Positions 1 to 6,405 of a stretch of DNA of 24,031 nt are shown in pieces (position 1 is the first letter of the stretch; every line of letters begins with the position of its first letter). Made by a program: the position numbers and the translations under genes. Location of the stretch: assembly GCA_910584685.1 (NCBI GenBank), contig CAJUAO010000032.1:1-24031 (forward strand), read 5' to 3'. Under the pieces are notes generated by a model. The model had not been told where the DNA came from, did no database searches, and saw only the letters and a list, made by a program, of their open reading frames with translations. This DNA comes from an uncultured Lachnospiraceae bacterium. Its GTDB lineage: Bacteria > Bacillota > Clostridia > Lachnospirales > Lachnospiraceae.

Positions 1-277
<277 letters not shown>

Positions 278-476
278 GGAAGGTAAGAGGGAGAGGAAGA
301 TGTCAGGAAAAGGAGAAAGAGTTTCAGGGTGTTTAGTGTGTAGTTTTGAAGGTATAAAATATTAAAAAGCATCATATAATATTTTGTATCAGGGCTATCC
401 TCAAAGACTGTCATAGTAGAGCGGCAGATTTGGATAGTCTGTCTTGCTAGATAAGTTTATTTGGCTGAAAATATAA
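278..476 (+). other. 23S to tRNA spacer, no 5S gene
   Basis: This spacer would normally hold the 5S rRNA gene in a 16S-23S-5S operon. I looked for 5S hallmarks (such as CACACCCG and the CCGAACAC-type loop) and found none. The stretch is partly AT-rich and holds one imperfect hairpin: GGCTATCC at 393-400 pairs with GGATAGTC at 432-439, with inner pairs. It could be a processing stem for the rRNA/tRNA precursor (inference). Confidence 0.6.
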
Positions 477-549
477 TCCTCGATAGCTCAGTCGGTAGAG
501 CGCACGGCTGTTAACCGTTAGGTCGTAGGTTCGAGTCCTACTCGGGGAG
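477..549 (+). tRNA. tRNA-Asn (GTT)
   Basis: A full cloverleaf can be drawn. Acceptor TCCTCGA (477-483) pairs with TCGGGGA (542-548), with one G.U pair and G73 as discriminator. The loop CTGTTAA gives anticodon GTT, and the T-loop TTCGAGT is canonical. CCA is not encoded, so it must be added by the CCA-adding enzyme. The first anticodon-stem pair (27-43) reads C opposite T, a mismatch. Confidence 0.96.
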
Positions 550-553
550 CTTC

Positions 554-624
554 GGCGACATAGCCAAGTGGTAAGGCTCCGGTCTGCAACACCGTCATCA
601 CCAGTTCGAATCTGGTTGTCGCCT
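554..624 (+). tRNA. tRNA-Cys (GCA)
   Basis: Acceptor GGCGACA (554-560) pairs with TGTCGCC (617-623), and the discriminator is T, as expected for tRNA-Cys. The anticodon loop CTGCAAC gives GCA. The T-arm is ACCAG-TTCGAAT-CTGGT. CCA is not encoded. As in the neighbouring tRNA-Asn, the 27-43 pair is C opposite T. Only four bases separate it from tRNA-Asn, so the two are co-transcribed. Confidence 0.95.
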
Positions 625-636
625 TTTTAAAATAGT

Positions 637-683
637 GCATCGCTCAATTATCAAATTAGATGATTGAGCGATGCTCTCTTTTT
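637..683 (+). terminator. Rho-independent terminator of the rRNA/tRNA unit
   Basis: A 14-bp stem (637-650 with 661-674, core GCATCGCTCAAT / ATTGAGCGATGC) with a 10-base loop is followed by TCTCTTTTT. It ends the 23S-tRNA-Asn-tRNA-Cys transcript. Confidence 0.9.
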
Positions 684-736
684 GTATATAAGAAATTTTT
701 ATGCAGCAGCAAATTTTGCATTTAATGTTTTTTATC

Positions 737-765
737 TTGTAGCGACCATAATAATATAATATAAT
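737..765 (+). promoter_or_regulatory. Candidate sigma-A promoter for folD
   Basis: TTGTAG at 737-742 and a perfect TATAAT at 760-765 are separated by 17 bases. It lies between the tRNA terminator and folD, so folD is probably a single-gene unit. The surrounding AT repeat offers alternative -10 sequences, so the exact start is uncertain. Confidence 0.55.
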
Positions 766-812
766 ATTTAACATAGTATTAAAATTATCAGGCAGAAAGG
801 AAAAGATATAAA

Positions 813-1652
813 ATGTATAAGATAATAGACGGAAAAAAAATATCATCAGAAATAAAGGACGAGCTTAAGGCAAGGGTGGCAGAGCTTAAAGCAGAAGGAA
901 AAAGCATTGCGCTTGCAGTTATACAGGTAGGAAATGACCCTGCATCATTAGTATATGTGGGGAACAAGAAAAAAGCATGCGCATATATTGGAATAGAATC
1001 ATTATCCTATGAGCTTCAGGAGCAGACTACAGAGGAGGAGTTGCTTAAACTTATTGATAAATTAAACAGGGATGATAAGGTAAACGGTATACTTGTCCAA
1101 CTTCCGCTGCCGGAGCATATAGATGAAAATAAGGTAATACAGGCAATATCGCCTAAAAAGGACGTGGACGGCTTTCACATGCAGAATGTGGGAGCGCTTT
1201 GCGTAGGAGGCGAGGGCTATGTGTCATGTACGCCCCTTGGAATAATTGAGCTTTTAAAAAGGTCCGGGATAAGTATTGAAGGAAAGAACTGCGTTGTGCT
1301 TGGAAGGAGCAATATAGTAGGAAAGCCTATGTCTCTGCTTTTGTTAAGAGAAAATGGAACTGTTACGGTATGCCATTCAAGAACGCAGGATATTAAGTCC
1401 ATAACAAGACAGGCAGACATATTGGTAGTGGCTATAGGAAAGCCAAGGTTTGTGGATGAAACCTTTATAAAGGAGGGCGCCGTAGTTATAGATGTAGGTA
1501 TTCACAGAAATGAGGAAAATAAGCTTTGCGGAGATGTGGATTTTGAGAAGGCTGCTCCCCACGCCAGCGCTATTACGCCTGTTCCGGGAGGAGTAGGACC
1601 GATGACTATAGCAATGCTTATGAATAATTGTGTTAAGTCGGTTGATTTATAG
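813..1652 (+). CDS. folD: Bifunctional methylenetetrahydrofolate dehydrogenase / methenyltetrahydrofolate cyclohydrolase
   Basis: FolD interconverts 5,10-methylene-THF, 5,10-methenyl-THF and 10-formyl-THF in the cytosol, linking serine/glycine carbon to purine and formyl-Met-tRNA synthesis. At 279 aa it has the usual length. The catalytic Tyr-Lys pair is seen as Y48-x3-K52 (YVGNK). Other family signatures are KDVDGFH, the dinucleotide-binding VLGRSNIVGKPM, TVCHSRT, GDVDFE and the C-terminal TPVPGGVGPMTIAML. An AGAAAGGA ribosome binding site lies about 11 bases before the ATG. The gene is flanked by a tRNA terminator upstream and a 264-base gap downstream, so it is probably monocistronic. The identification is firm. 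Confidence 0.97.
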   Translation: MYKIIDGKKISSEIKDELKARVAELKAEGKSIALAVIQVGNDPASLVYVGNKKKACAYIGIESLSYELQEQTTEEELLKLIDKLNRDDKVNGILVQLPLPEHIDENKVIQAISPKKDVDGFHMQNVGALCVGGEGYVSCTPLGIIELLKRSGISIEGKNCVVLGRSNIVGKPMSLLLLRENGTVTVCHSRTQDIKSITRQADILVVAIGKPRFVDETFIKEGAVVIDVGIHRNEENKLCGDVDFEKAAPHASAITPVPGGVGPMTIAMLMNNCVKSVDL

Positions 1653-1701
1653 CATATATATAGATATTTGTCATTTTAAATCGATTTTGTTGATTTTAAT
1701 A

Positions 1702-1729
1702 TTTACTAATTGCTTTTTTATGATATAAT
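1702..1729 (+). promoter_or_regulatory. Candidate promoter for cheX-DUF951
   Basis: TTTACT (1702-1707) and a perfect TATAAT (1724-1729) lie 16 bases apart. If used, the transcript starts near 1736 and carries a leader of about 180 bases. Confidence 0.4.
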
Positions 1730-1737
1730 AATCTTGG

Positions 1738-1856
1738 CAGATTCAAGCTATAAAAATAAAGGCTTGAATTTGGAATAATTATATTAAAAGCATGGTAAAA
1801 ATTTCCCTGCGAGGATTTTAGTTTTCTGTGCAAAAATAAATGGACACAGAAGTCCT
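1738..1856 (+). other. Structured 5' leader of cheX: two hairpins
   Basis: The first hairpin is an 11-bp stem (1738-1748 with 1762-1772, core ATTCAAGC / GCTTGAAT). The second has TTCTGTG (1824-1830) pairing with CACAGAA (1845-1851), closed by AGGA (1812-1815) with TCCT (1853-1856). Neither is followed by a proper T-run, so they are not obvious terminators. I do not recognise a known riboswitch consensus here, including either c-di-GMP class. Confidence 0.4.
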
Positions 1857-1916
1857 GATAAAAAACAATAATAAATTTTAACGCTAAAATATTTATGAAA
1901 AGCGAGGTATTAATTT

Positions 1917-2393
1917 ATGAGGAAAGCGTTAGATGTAAAGCATATTAATCCATTCCTTCAATCAAGTGTTAGTGTTATAGAGATGACTACCCAGACAAAG
2001 CTTGCAATAGGCAAGCCTGAATTATCAACTATGGAATTTAACGAAAATACGTTTATATTACAGGTTGGCGTTACAGGAGTTTTAAAGGGGCAGGTACTTC
2101 TTTGCATGGGAGAGGCAAATGCAAAGGATATGGCAAGCAGGATGATGATGGGAGCGCCTGTAAACGATTTGGATGAGATGGCAAGCTCGGCACTTTGTGA
2201 GTTAAGTAACATGATTATGGGAAACACTGCAACATTGTTTGCGTCACAGGGTATAGCCATGGATATTACGCCTCCGATATCCTTGTTCGGCATGAATCTA
2301 AAGCTGCACGTTGATATTCCGGCGCTTAAGATTCCTCTTATTGAGGACGGCAGTGAAAAGATAGGAATTTACCTCTGTGTTACGCAGGATTAG
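1917..2393 (+). CDS. cheX: CheX-family chemotaxis phosphatase-like protein
   Basis: A 158-aa cytosolic protein of the CheC/CheX/FliY family; CheX enzymes dephosphorylate CheY-P. The signature S-x3-E-x2-N is present as S91, E95 and N98 within SALCELSNMIMGN; these match the catalytic Glu and Asn known from Thermotoga CheX. Hydrophobic strand-rich segments lie around residues 45-65 and 124-156. The ribosome binding site CGAGG at 1903-1907 has good spacing. No other chemotaxis or flagellar gene is in the window, so its partner may be an unlinked CheY or another response regulator (inference). It is followed 18 bases later by a DUF951 gene on the same strand. Confidence 0.85.
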   Translation: MRKALDVKHINPFLQSSVSVIEMTTQTKLAIGKPELSTMEFNENTFILQVGVTGVLKGQVLLCMGEANAKDMASRMMMGAPVNDLDEMASSALCELSNMIMGNTATLFASQGIAMDITPPISLFGMNLKLHVDIPALKIPLIEDGSEKIGIYLCVTQD

Positions 2394-2411
2394 TAAAGGC
2401 AGGGCTTCGAA

Positions 2412-2594
2412 ATGACGGAATTTCATTTAGGAGACGTTATCAGATTAAAAAAGAAGCACCCGTGCGGAAGCTATGAATGGGAGATTTTACGTGTAGGAGC
2501 TGATTTCAGATTAAAATGTGTCGGCTGCGGACATCAGGTTATGATGAAAAGGACGCTGGTAGAGAAGAACCTTAAGGGAATTACAGCAAAATAA
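2412..2594 (+). CDS. DUF951 domain protein (YyzM-like)
   Basis: A 60-aa protein that matches DUF951, a small family common in Firmicutes and of unknown biochemical role. Features seen are an N-terminal GDVIRLKKKHPCGSYEW motif, then CVGCGHQVM with two Cys three apart, and a basic C-terminus. With Cys18 of HPCG the three Cys could form a small metal or nucleic-acid binding fold (inference). In Bacillus the homologue lies next to ychF and the rpsF-ssb-rpsR genes, so the position just ahead of rpsF here is conserved. It shares the transcript of cheX and is followed by a strong terminator. Confidence 0.88.
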   Translation: MTEFHLGDVIRLKKKHPCGSYEWEILRVGADFRLKCVGCGHQVMMKRTLVEKNLKGITAK

Positions 2595-2604
2595 TAATTT
2601 ATGG

Positions 2605-2663
2605 AAGAGCCTGCTTAGTAGAAATATTTATGAGGGAATATATCATTAATCAGGCTCTTTTTT
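2605..2663 (+). terminator. Terminator after the DUF951 gene
   Basis: AAGAGCCTG (2605-2613) pairs with CAGGCTCTT (2651-2659), followed by a run of T to 2663. The loop is long (37 bases), but the GC-rich stem plus T-run is typical. Confidence 0.75.
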
Positions 2664-2688
2664 AATAGTATGAAAGTTCTTCATGCCA

Positions 2689-2717
2689 AAAGTCTCGTCT
2701 AAAACCGAGACTTTTTT
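2689..2717 (+). terminator. Second terminator-like hairpin
   Basis: AAAGTCTCG (2689-2697) pairs with CGAGACTTT (2706-2714), with an 8-base loop and six T. It resembles the element at 8280-8322 in its GAGACTTTTTTAT end and nearby TCATGC. It adds a second barrier between DUF951 and rpsF. Confidence 0.7.
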
Positions 2718-2743
2718 ATATAGGAATTATCTGATTAAGAAAT

Positions 2744-2786
2744 AAATATGTCAAATAAAAATAGATAATTTTTAAATGACATATTT
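2744..2786. repeat. AT-rich inverted repeat upstream of the rpsF promoter
   Basis: AAATATGTCA (2744-2753) is perfectly inverted at TGACATATTT (2777-2786). Inside, after a 2x2 mismatch, a further 7 bp pair (2756-2762 with 2768-2774), leaving a 5-base loop. It ends 28 bases before the rpsF -35 box. Together with the two terminators, the promoter and the rpsF leader, it fills the 319-base stretch 2595-2913, where I see no gene. Confidence 0.6.
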
Positions 2787-2813
2787 AAGATAAACAACAC
2801 ATAAAAAATCTTC

Positions 2814-2842
2814 TTGCATTATCTGCCTGTCTATGGTAAAAT
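2814..2842 (+). promoter_or_regulatory. Promoter of rpsF-ssb-rpsR
   Basis: TTGCAT (2814-2819) and TAAAAT (2837-2842) with exactly 17 bases between. Predicted transcription starts near 2849, giving a leader of about 65 bases. An upstream in-frame ATG at 2833 lies inside this promoter and therefore cannot be the start of S6. Confidence 0.65.
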
Positions 2843-2913
2843 CTTTATTTGTGAATAAACAAATTCCTTGCTCATCATCGAAGGTGGGCCAGAGACCAAA
2901 AGGAGGTAAAAGC

Positions 2914-3201
2914 ATGAACAAGTATGAATTAGCAGTAGTTGTTAATGTTAATCTTGAAGAAGAGGAAAGAACTGCAACTATCGAAAAGGTAAAAGAATAT
3001 ATTACACGTTTCGGTGGAACAGTTATAAACGTTGACGACTGGGGCAAGAAGAAATTAGCTTATGAAATCCAGAAGATGAAGGAAGCTTATTACTATTTCA
3101 TTCAGTTTGAGTCTGATGTAAACACTCCAAACGAATTAGAGCAGAATATTCGTATTATGGAAAACGTTATCAGATACTTATGCGTTAAGCAGGAGGCATA
3201 G
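2914..3201 (+). CDS. rpsF: 30S ribosomal protein S6
   Basis: S6 binds the central domain of 16S rRNA with S18. The 95-aa product has the family's MNKYELAVVVNVN start, the FGGTVINVDDWGKKKLAYEI core and a RYLCVKQEA end. The start at 2914 is chosen because AGGAGG (2901-2906) sits 7 bases upstream; an in-frame ATG at 2833 would add 27 residues but overlaps the promoter -10 region. It heads the classical rpsF-ssb-rpsR operon with its own promoter. S6:S18 often represses this operon through a leader RNA; I could not convincingly identify that motif in 2849-2913. Confidence 0.97.
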   Translation: MNKYELAVVVNVNLEEEERTATIEKVKEYITRFGGTVINVDDWGKKKLAYEIQKMKEAYYYFIQFESDVNTPNELEQNIRIMENVIRYLCVKQEA

Positions 3202-3261
3202 TGATACGTATAGGGCAGAAGCATAAAGCTTCACCCGTACTGTACGAGAATAGGAGATAGT

Positions 3262-3705
3262 ATGAATAAAGTTATTCTTATGGGCAGACTGACAAGAGAC
3301 CCTGATATAAGATATTCTCAGGGAGAGAATTCCTTAGCTATAGCAAGATTTACATTGGCTGTTGACAGACGCTTTAAGCGCGAGGGAAGCAATGACCAGA
3401 CAGCGGATTTTATCTCATGCGTAGCCTTTGGCAAAACGGCAGAGTTTTGTGAGAGATATACGCATCAGGGAACAAAGCTTGTTGTAGAGGGACGTATACA
3501 GACAGGAAGCTACACAAATAAGGATGGAGTTAAGGTTTACACAACTGAGGTTGTCGTAGAGAATACAGAGTTTGCTGAGAGCAAGAGCAGCAGCTCGGAG
3601 GGTAATTATGTTCCAAGCGCAAGACCGGAGCCTGTAAATGCGGCAGGGGATGGATTTATGAATATTCCTGACGGTATTGAGGACGAGGGATTACCATTTA
3701 GCTAA
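3262..3705 (+). CDS. ssb: Single-stranded DNA-binding protein
   Basis: SSB coats single-stranded DNA during replication, recombination and repair. The 147-aa protein has an N-terminal OB-fold (about residues 1-105: MNKVILMGRLTRDPDIRY, ARFTLAVDRRF, ADFISCVAFGKTAEF, GTKLVVEGRIQTGSY), a disordered Ser/Pro-rich linker, and an acidic tip DEGLPFS. The usual tip is DDDIPF and binds partner proteins; here one extra Ser follows the Phe. AGGAG (3252-3256) precedes the ATG. The 60-base gap after rpsF contains a small hairpin (GAAGC-ATAAA-GCTTC, 3218-3232). It is co-transcribed with rpsF and rpsR. Confidence 0.97.
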   Translation: MNKVILMGRLTRDPDIRYSQGENSLAIARFTLAVDRRFKREGSNDQTADFISCVAFGKTAEFCERYTHQGTKLVVEGRIQTGSYTNKDGVKVYTTEVVVENTEFAESKSSSSEGNYVPSARPEPVNAAGDGFMNIPDGIEDEGLPFS

Positions 3706-3724
3706 AATATAGGAGGTAATGATT

Positions 3725-3994
3725 ATGCCAGTTAATAAAACTGAAAAGGCTGCCAGCGATGGAGCTGTTAGAAGAAGACCGGTCCGCAGAAGAAAGAAAG
3801 TATGCGTATTCTGTGGAGAGAAGAATGGCGAGATAGATTACAAGGATACAAACAAGTTAAAGAGATATGTTTCTGAGAGAGGAAAAATTCTTCCTAGAAG
3901 AATCACAGGAAACTGCGCAAAGCATCAGAGAGCTCTTACAGTAGCTGTAAAGAGAGCGCGTCATATAGCTTTAATGCCATATACCTTAGAGTAA
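3725..3994 (+). CDS. rpsR: 30S ribosomal protein S18, zinc-type
   Basis: S18 pairs with S6 on the 30S platform. The 89-aa protein has a basic N-terminus (RRRPVRRRKK) and the conserved DYKDTNKLKRYVSERGKILPRR and HQRALTVAVKRARHIALMPY segments. It carries Cys27-x2-Cys30 and Cys64-x2-His67, a potential zinc site, whereas the Bacillus S18 lacks these residues. The start at 3725 (MPVNK) is chosen over ATG 3719 because AGGAGG at 3711-3716 would be only two bases from the latter. It is the last gene of the operon and is followed by a strong terminator. Confidence 0.95.
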   Translation: MPVNKTEKAASDGAVRRRPVRRRKKVCVFCGEKNGEIDYKDTNKLKRYVSERGKILPRRITGNCAKHQRALTVAVKRARHIALMPYTLE

Positions 3995-4023
3995 TTTATA
4001 AACAGGTTAAAGATAATAAAGTG

Positions 4024-4070
4024 CTGTCGCAGCAAAGCAATGATGTTATTGCTTTGCTGCGATAGTTTTT
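4024..4070 (+). terminator. Terminator of rpsF-ssb-rpsR
   Basis: An 18-bp stem (4024-4041 with 4048-4065, core CGCAGCAAAGCAAT / ATTGCTTTGCTGCG), a 6-base loop and five T. This is one of the strongest terminators in the window. Confidence 0.92.
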
Positions 4071-4129
4071 ATGTTCGCTGTATTAAGATATAAAAATAAT
4101 AATTATAAGATATATAAGAGGACGAAAGT

Positions 4130-4221
4130 TTCTTGCAAAGAAGATTGCAAGAACAAGGCAGAAGGAGCTTTCAGCGCATCTGGTTTCAGGTGGTAAGTGG
4201 AAGCTCCTTTATTTTTGCCTT
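4130..4221 (+). ncRNA. Candidate structured RNA upstream of gdpP
   Basis: This lies in the 348-base gene-free stretch between rpsR and gdpP. Hairpin 1 is a perfect 8-bp stem TTCTTGCA (4130-4137) / TGCAAGAA (4146-4153). Domain 2 is nested: AAGGCA (4155-4160) / TGCCTT (4216-4221); an 11-bp helix 4162-4172 with 4199-4209; and an apical CATCTG-GTTT-CAGGTG hairpin at 4177-4192. The T-rich strand after the 11-bp helix (TTTATTTTT) could act as a terminator. It ends well before the gdpP extended -10. I do not recognise a known RNA family; the two TATAAG-like -10 sequences at 4104 and 4113 are only weak promoter candidates. Confidence 0.45.
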
Positions 4222-4288
4222 AAAAAATCAATTACGTATCACATATTCCTCCTGTGCAAAATAGTATCTTTAATTTTATGCAAAAGTA

Positions 4289-4297
4289 TGATATACT
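4289..4297 (+). promoter_or_regulatory. Extended -10 promoter for gdpP-rplI-dnaB
   Basis: TG-A-TATACT at 4289-4297 is an extended -10 element; the matching -35 position (4269-4274, TTTAAT) is poor, as is common for this promoter type. Transcription would start at about 4304, close to the ribosome binding site at 4332-4337. Confidence 0.45.
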
Positions 4298-4342
4298 AAA
4301 AGATAGTGGAGTTTGAAAAGATATAATTATATGGAGGATATA

Positions 4343-6388
4343 ATGAATAATAAATTAAAGATAAAGGGGAAAATAGCCGTATATCTGATATTTCCTACGA
4401 TATTAGCGGCGCTTATGTTTGCCGGAGGCATTATTACAGCCATTAATTCAAGGATTTTAGGAATAATAATTATGGCGTTAGGAGCCATATATATTATAAC
4501 TGCGCTTATAATGTACTTTATAAATAAGCCCGTTTTTGCAACGGAATTTATGAAATTTGCCGTGAATTACGCCCAGGTACAAAAAGAGCTCCTTAGAGAT
4601 TTGGCAATCCCTTATGGACTTATAGATATTACGGGAAATATATTGTGGGATAATTATGAGCTTCAAATGATATTAAATAACTCTGGAAAAAGCAGAAATC
4701 TCTTTCATGAAATAGAGGGAATACCTAATGACTCTGTTGTTCTTTTTGAGGGGGAGGAAAAAACCGCAAAGATATTTTTAAATGAAAGAAATTACAGACT
4801 TCAGTTTAAAAGAGTAAATACAAGGAGCATTTTTGAGAACTCTCCCGTTATAGATATACCGGAGGGAAAGGATTACATTGTGGCGGTATATTTCTTTGAC
4901 GAGACAGAGATTACCGCGCTTATAAAGGAAAATAACGATGAAAAGCTTATATCAGGACTTGTATATATAGATAATTATGAGGAAGTGCTTCAGACGGTAG
5001 AGGCCGTAAGAGGCTCAATGCTTGCGGCGTTAATAGAACGTCGTATAAATAAATTTATTTCAAATATAGACGGTATAGTAAAGAAAATAGAAAAGGACAA
5101 ATATTTCATCGCCTTTAAGCATAAGTATCTGGAGGGACTGCAGGCGGATAAATTTTCCATATTGGATGAGGTTAAAGCTGTAAATGTGGGAAATGAAATG
5201 AACGTTACCATAAGCATAGGTCTCGGGACAGGAAGCGACAGCTATACACAAAACACTAACTACGCCAGAACAGCCATAGATATGGCCCTTGGAAGAGGCG
5301 GAGACCAGGCAGTCTTAAAGGATGGAGAAAAGATATATTACTATGGAGGAAAATCAAAGCAGGTAGAGAAGAACACAAGAGTAAAGGCAAGAGTAAAGGC
5401 TCATGCATTGCGTGAAGTTCTTATGGCAAAGGACAAGGTAATTATAATGGGCCATCAGATACAGGATATAGATGCGCTGGGGGCCGGTATAGGCATATAC
5501 AGGGCAAGCAAGGCTATGGGCAAGAAGGTTCATATAGTATTAAATGAGATAACTACATCCCTAAGGCCTATGGTTGAAAGATTCTTAGAGGATGATGAGT
5601 ATGATGACGATTTATTTATAAAAAATCCTCAGGCCATGGAGATAGTGGACAGTACTACGGTAGTGATAGTAGTAGACGTAAACAGGCCAAGCTATACGGA
5701 ATGTCCGGAGCTTCTTAAGGCATGTAAGTCCGTAGTGGTTTTAGACCACCACAGACAGACAAGCGAGGGCATTGACAATGCAGAGCTTTCATATATTGAG
5801 CCATACGCATCCTCTACCTGTGAGATGGTCGCAGAGATTTTGCAGTATATACAGGATGGAATAAAGGTAAGGTCTGTGGAAGCAGACGCCATGTACGGCG
5901 GTATTATGATAGATACAAACAATTTTGCAAACAAGGCAGGAGTAAGAACCTTTGAAGCAGCAGCATTTCTTCGCCGCTGCGGAGCAGACGTCACAAGAGT
6001 CCGGAAGATGTTTAGAAACGATGCGGATGAATTCAGGGCAAGAGCTGTAGCGCTAAGTCATGTACAGATAGTATACGAGCATTATGCAATAGCGGAATGT
6101 CCTTCGGAGGGGCTGGAAAGTCCTACCATAGTATGCGCCCAGGCGGCAAATGAATTGTTAAATATAAACAGTGTGGATGCGTCATTTGTGCTTACTGCCT
6201 ACAACGATAAAATATATGTAAGCGCCAGGTCTATAGATAACATAAATGTTCAGCTTATTATGGAGCGAATGGGGGGCGGAGGTCATATGAATGTGGCAGG
6301 CGCGCAGCTTGAAGACATGCATATGTCAGACGCAAAGGAGCTGGTTAAGAGCACCCTTAAGGAAATGCTTGACAATAAAGAAATATAA
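4343..6388 (+). CDS. gdpP: Cyclic-di-AMP phosphodiesterase GdpP (YybT family)
   Basis: GdpP is a membrane protein that hydrolyses c-di-AMP to pApA, tuning potassium/osmotic balance and cell wall homeostasis. The 681-aa product has two N-terminal membrane helices (about 11-33 and 37-60), a PAS-like region (about 80-180), a degenerate GGDEF domain (about 180-320) and a DHH-DHHA1 unit. Catalytic residues are visible: H371-x3-D375-x-D377, the DHH motif at 468-470, and the DHHA1 GGGGH at 644-648. The GGDEF signature itself is missing (EKDKYF in its place), as is normal for the family. TGGAGG at 4332-4337 supports ATG 4343; a TTG at 4313 would be longer but has no usable site. rplI follows after 17 bases. 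Confidence 0.95.
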   Translation: MNNKLKIKGKIAVYLIFPTILAALMFAGGIITAINSRILGIIIMALGAIYIITALIMYFINKPVFATEFMKFAVNYAQVQKELLRDLAIPYGLIDITGNILWDNYELQMILNNSGKSRNLFHEIEGIPNDSVVLFEGEEKTAKIFLNERNYRLQFKRVNTRSIFENSPVIDIPEGKDYIVAVYFFDETEITALIKENNDEKLISGLVYIDNYEEVLQTVEAVRGSMLAALIERRINKFISNIDGIVKKIEKDKYFIAFKHKYLEGLQADKFSILDEVKAVNVGNEMNVTISIGLGTGSDSYTQNTNYARTAIDMALGRGGDQAVLKDGEKIYYYGGKSKQVEKNTRVKARVKAHALREVLMAKDKVIIMGHQIQDIDALGAGIGIYRASKAMGKKVHIVLNEITTSLRPMVERFLEDDEYDDDLFIKNPQAMEIVDSTTVVIVVDVNRPSYTECPELLKACKSVVVLDHHRQTSEGIDNAELSYIEPYASSTCEMVAEILQYIQDGIKVRSVEADAMYGGIMIDTNNFANKAGVRTFEAAAFLRRCGADVTRVRKMFRNDADEFRARAVALSHVQIVYEHYAIAECPSEGLESPTIVCAQAANELLNINSVDASFVLTAYNDKIYVSARSIDNINVQLIMERMGGGGHMNVAGAQLEDMHMSDAKELVKSTLKEMLDNKEI

Positions 6389-6405
6389 GAAAAGAGGAGA
6401 AACCA

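Noticed and set aside
2833..2913. N-terminal extension of S6 from ATG 2833
   Set aside because: This ATG lies within the promoter -10 region and lacks a ribosome binding site; AGGAGG supports 2914.
2849..2913. S6:S18 autoregulatory leader RNA
   Set aside because: Expected from knowledge of other bacteria, but I could not draw the conserved structure with confidence.
4071..4196. 41-codon open frame after the rpsR terminator
   Set aside because: The ATG follows directly on the terminator T-run and has no ribosome binding site; it ends inside the predicted RNA helix.
4162..4209. T-box riboswitch, because AGGTGGTAAGTGG resembles the T-box sequence
   Set aside because: The match is partial, lies in the loop side of the terminator helix, has no specifier stem that I can identify, and the downstream gene is not an amino-acid gene.
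4071..4342. c-di-AMP (ydaO) riboswitch in front of gdpP
   Set aside because: None of the conserved ydaO sequence blocks are present.
4880..5300. Active diguanylate cyclase domain in GdpP
   Set aside because: The GGDEF signature is missing, as is usual for GdpP, so c-di-GMP synthesis is not expected.
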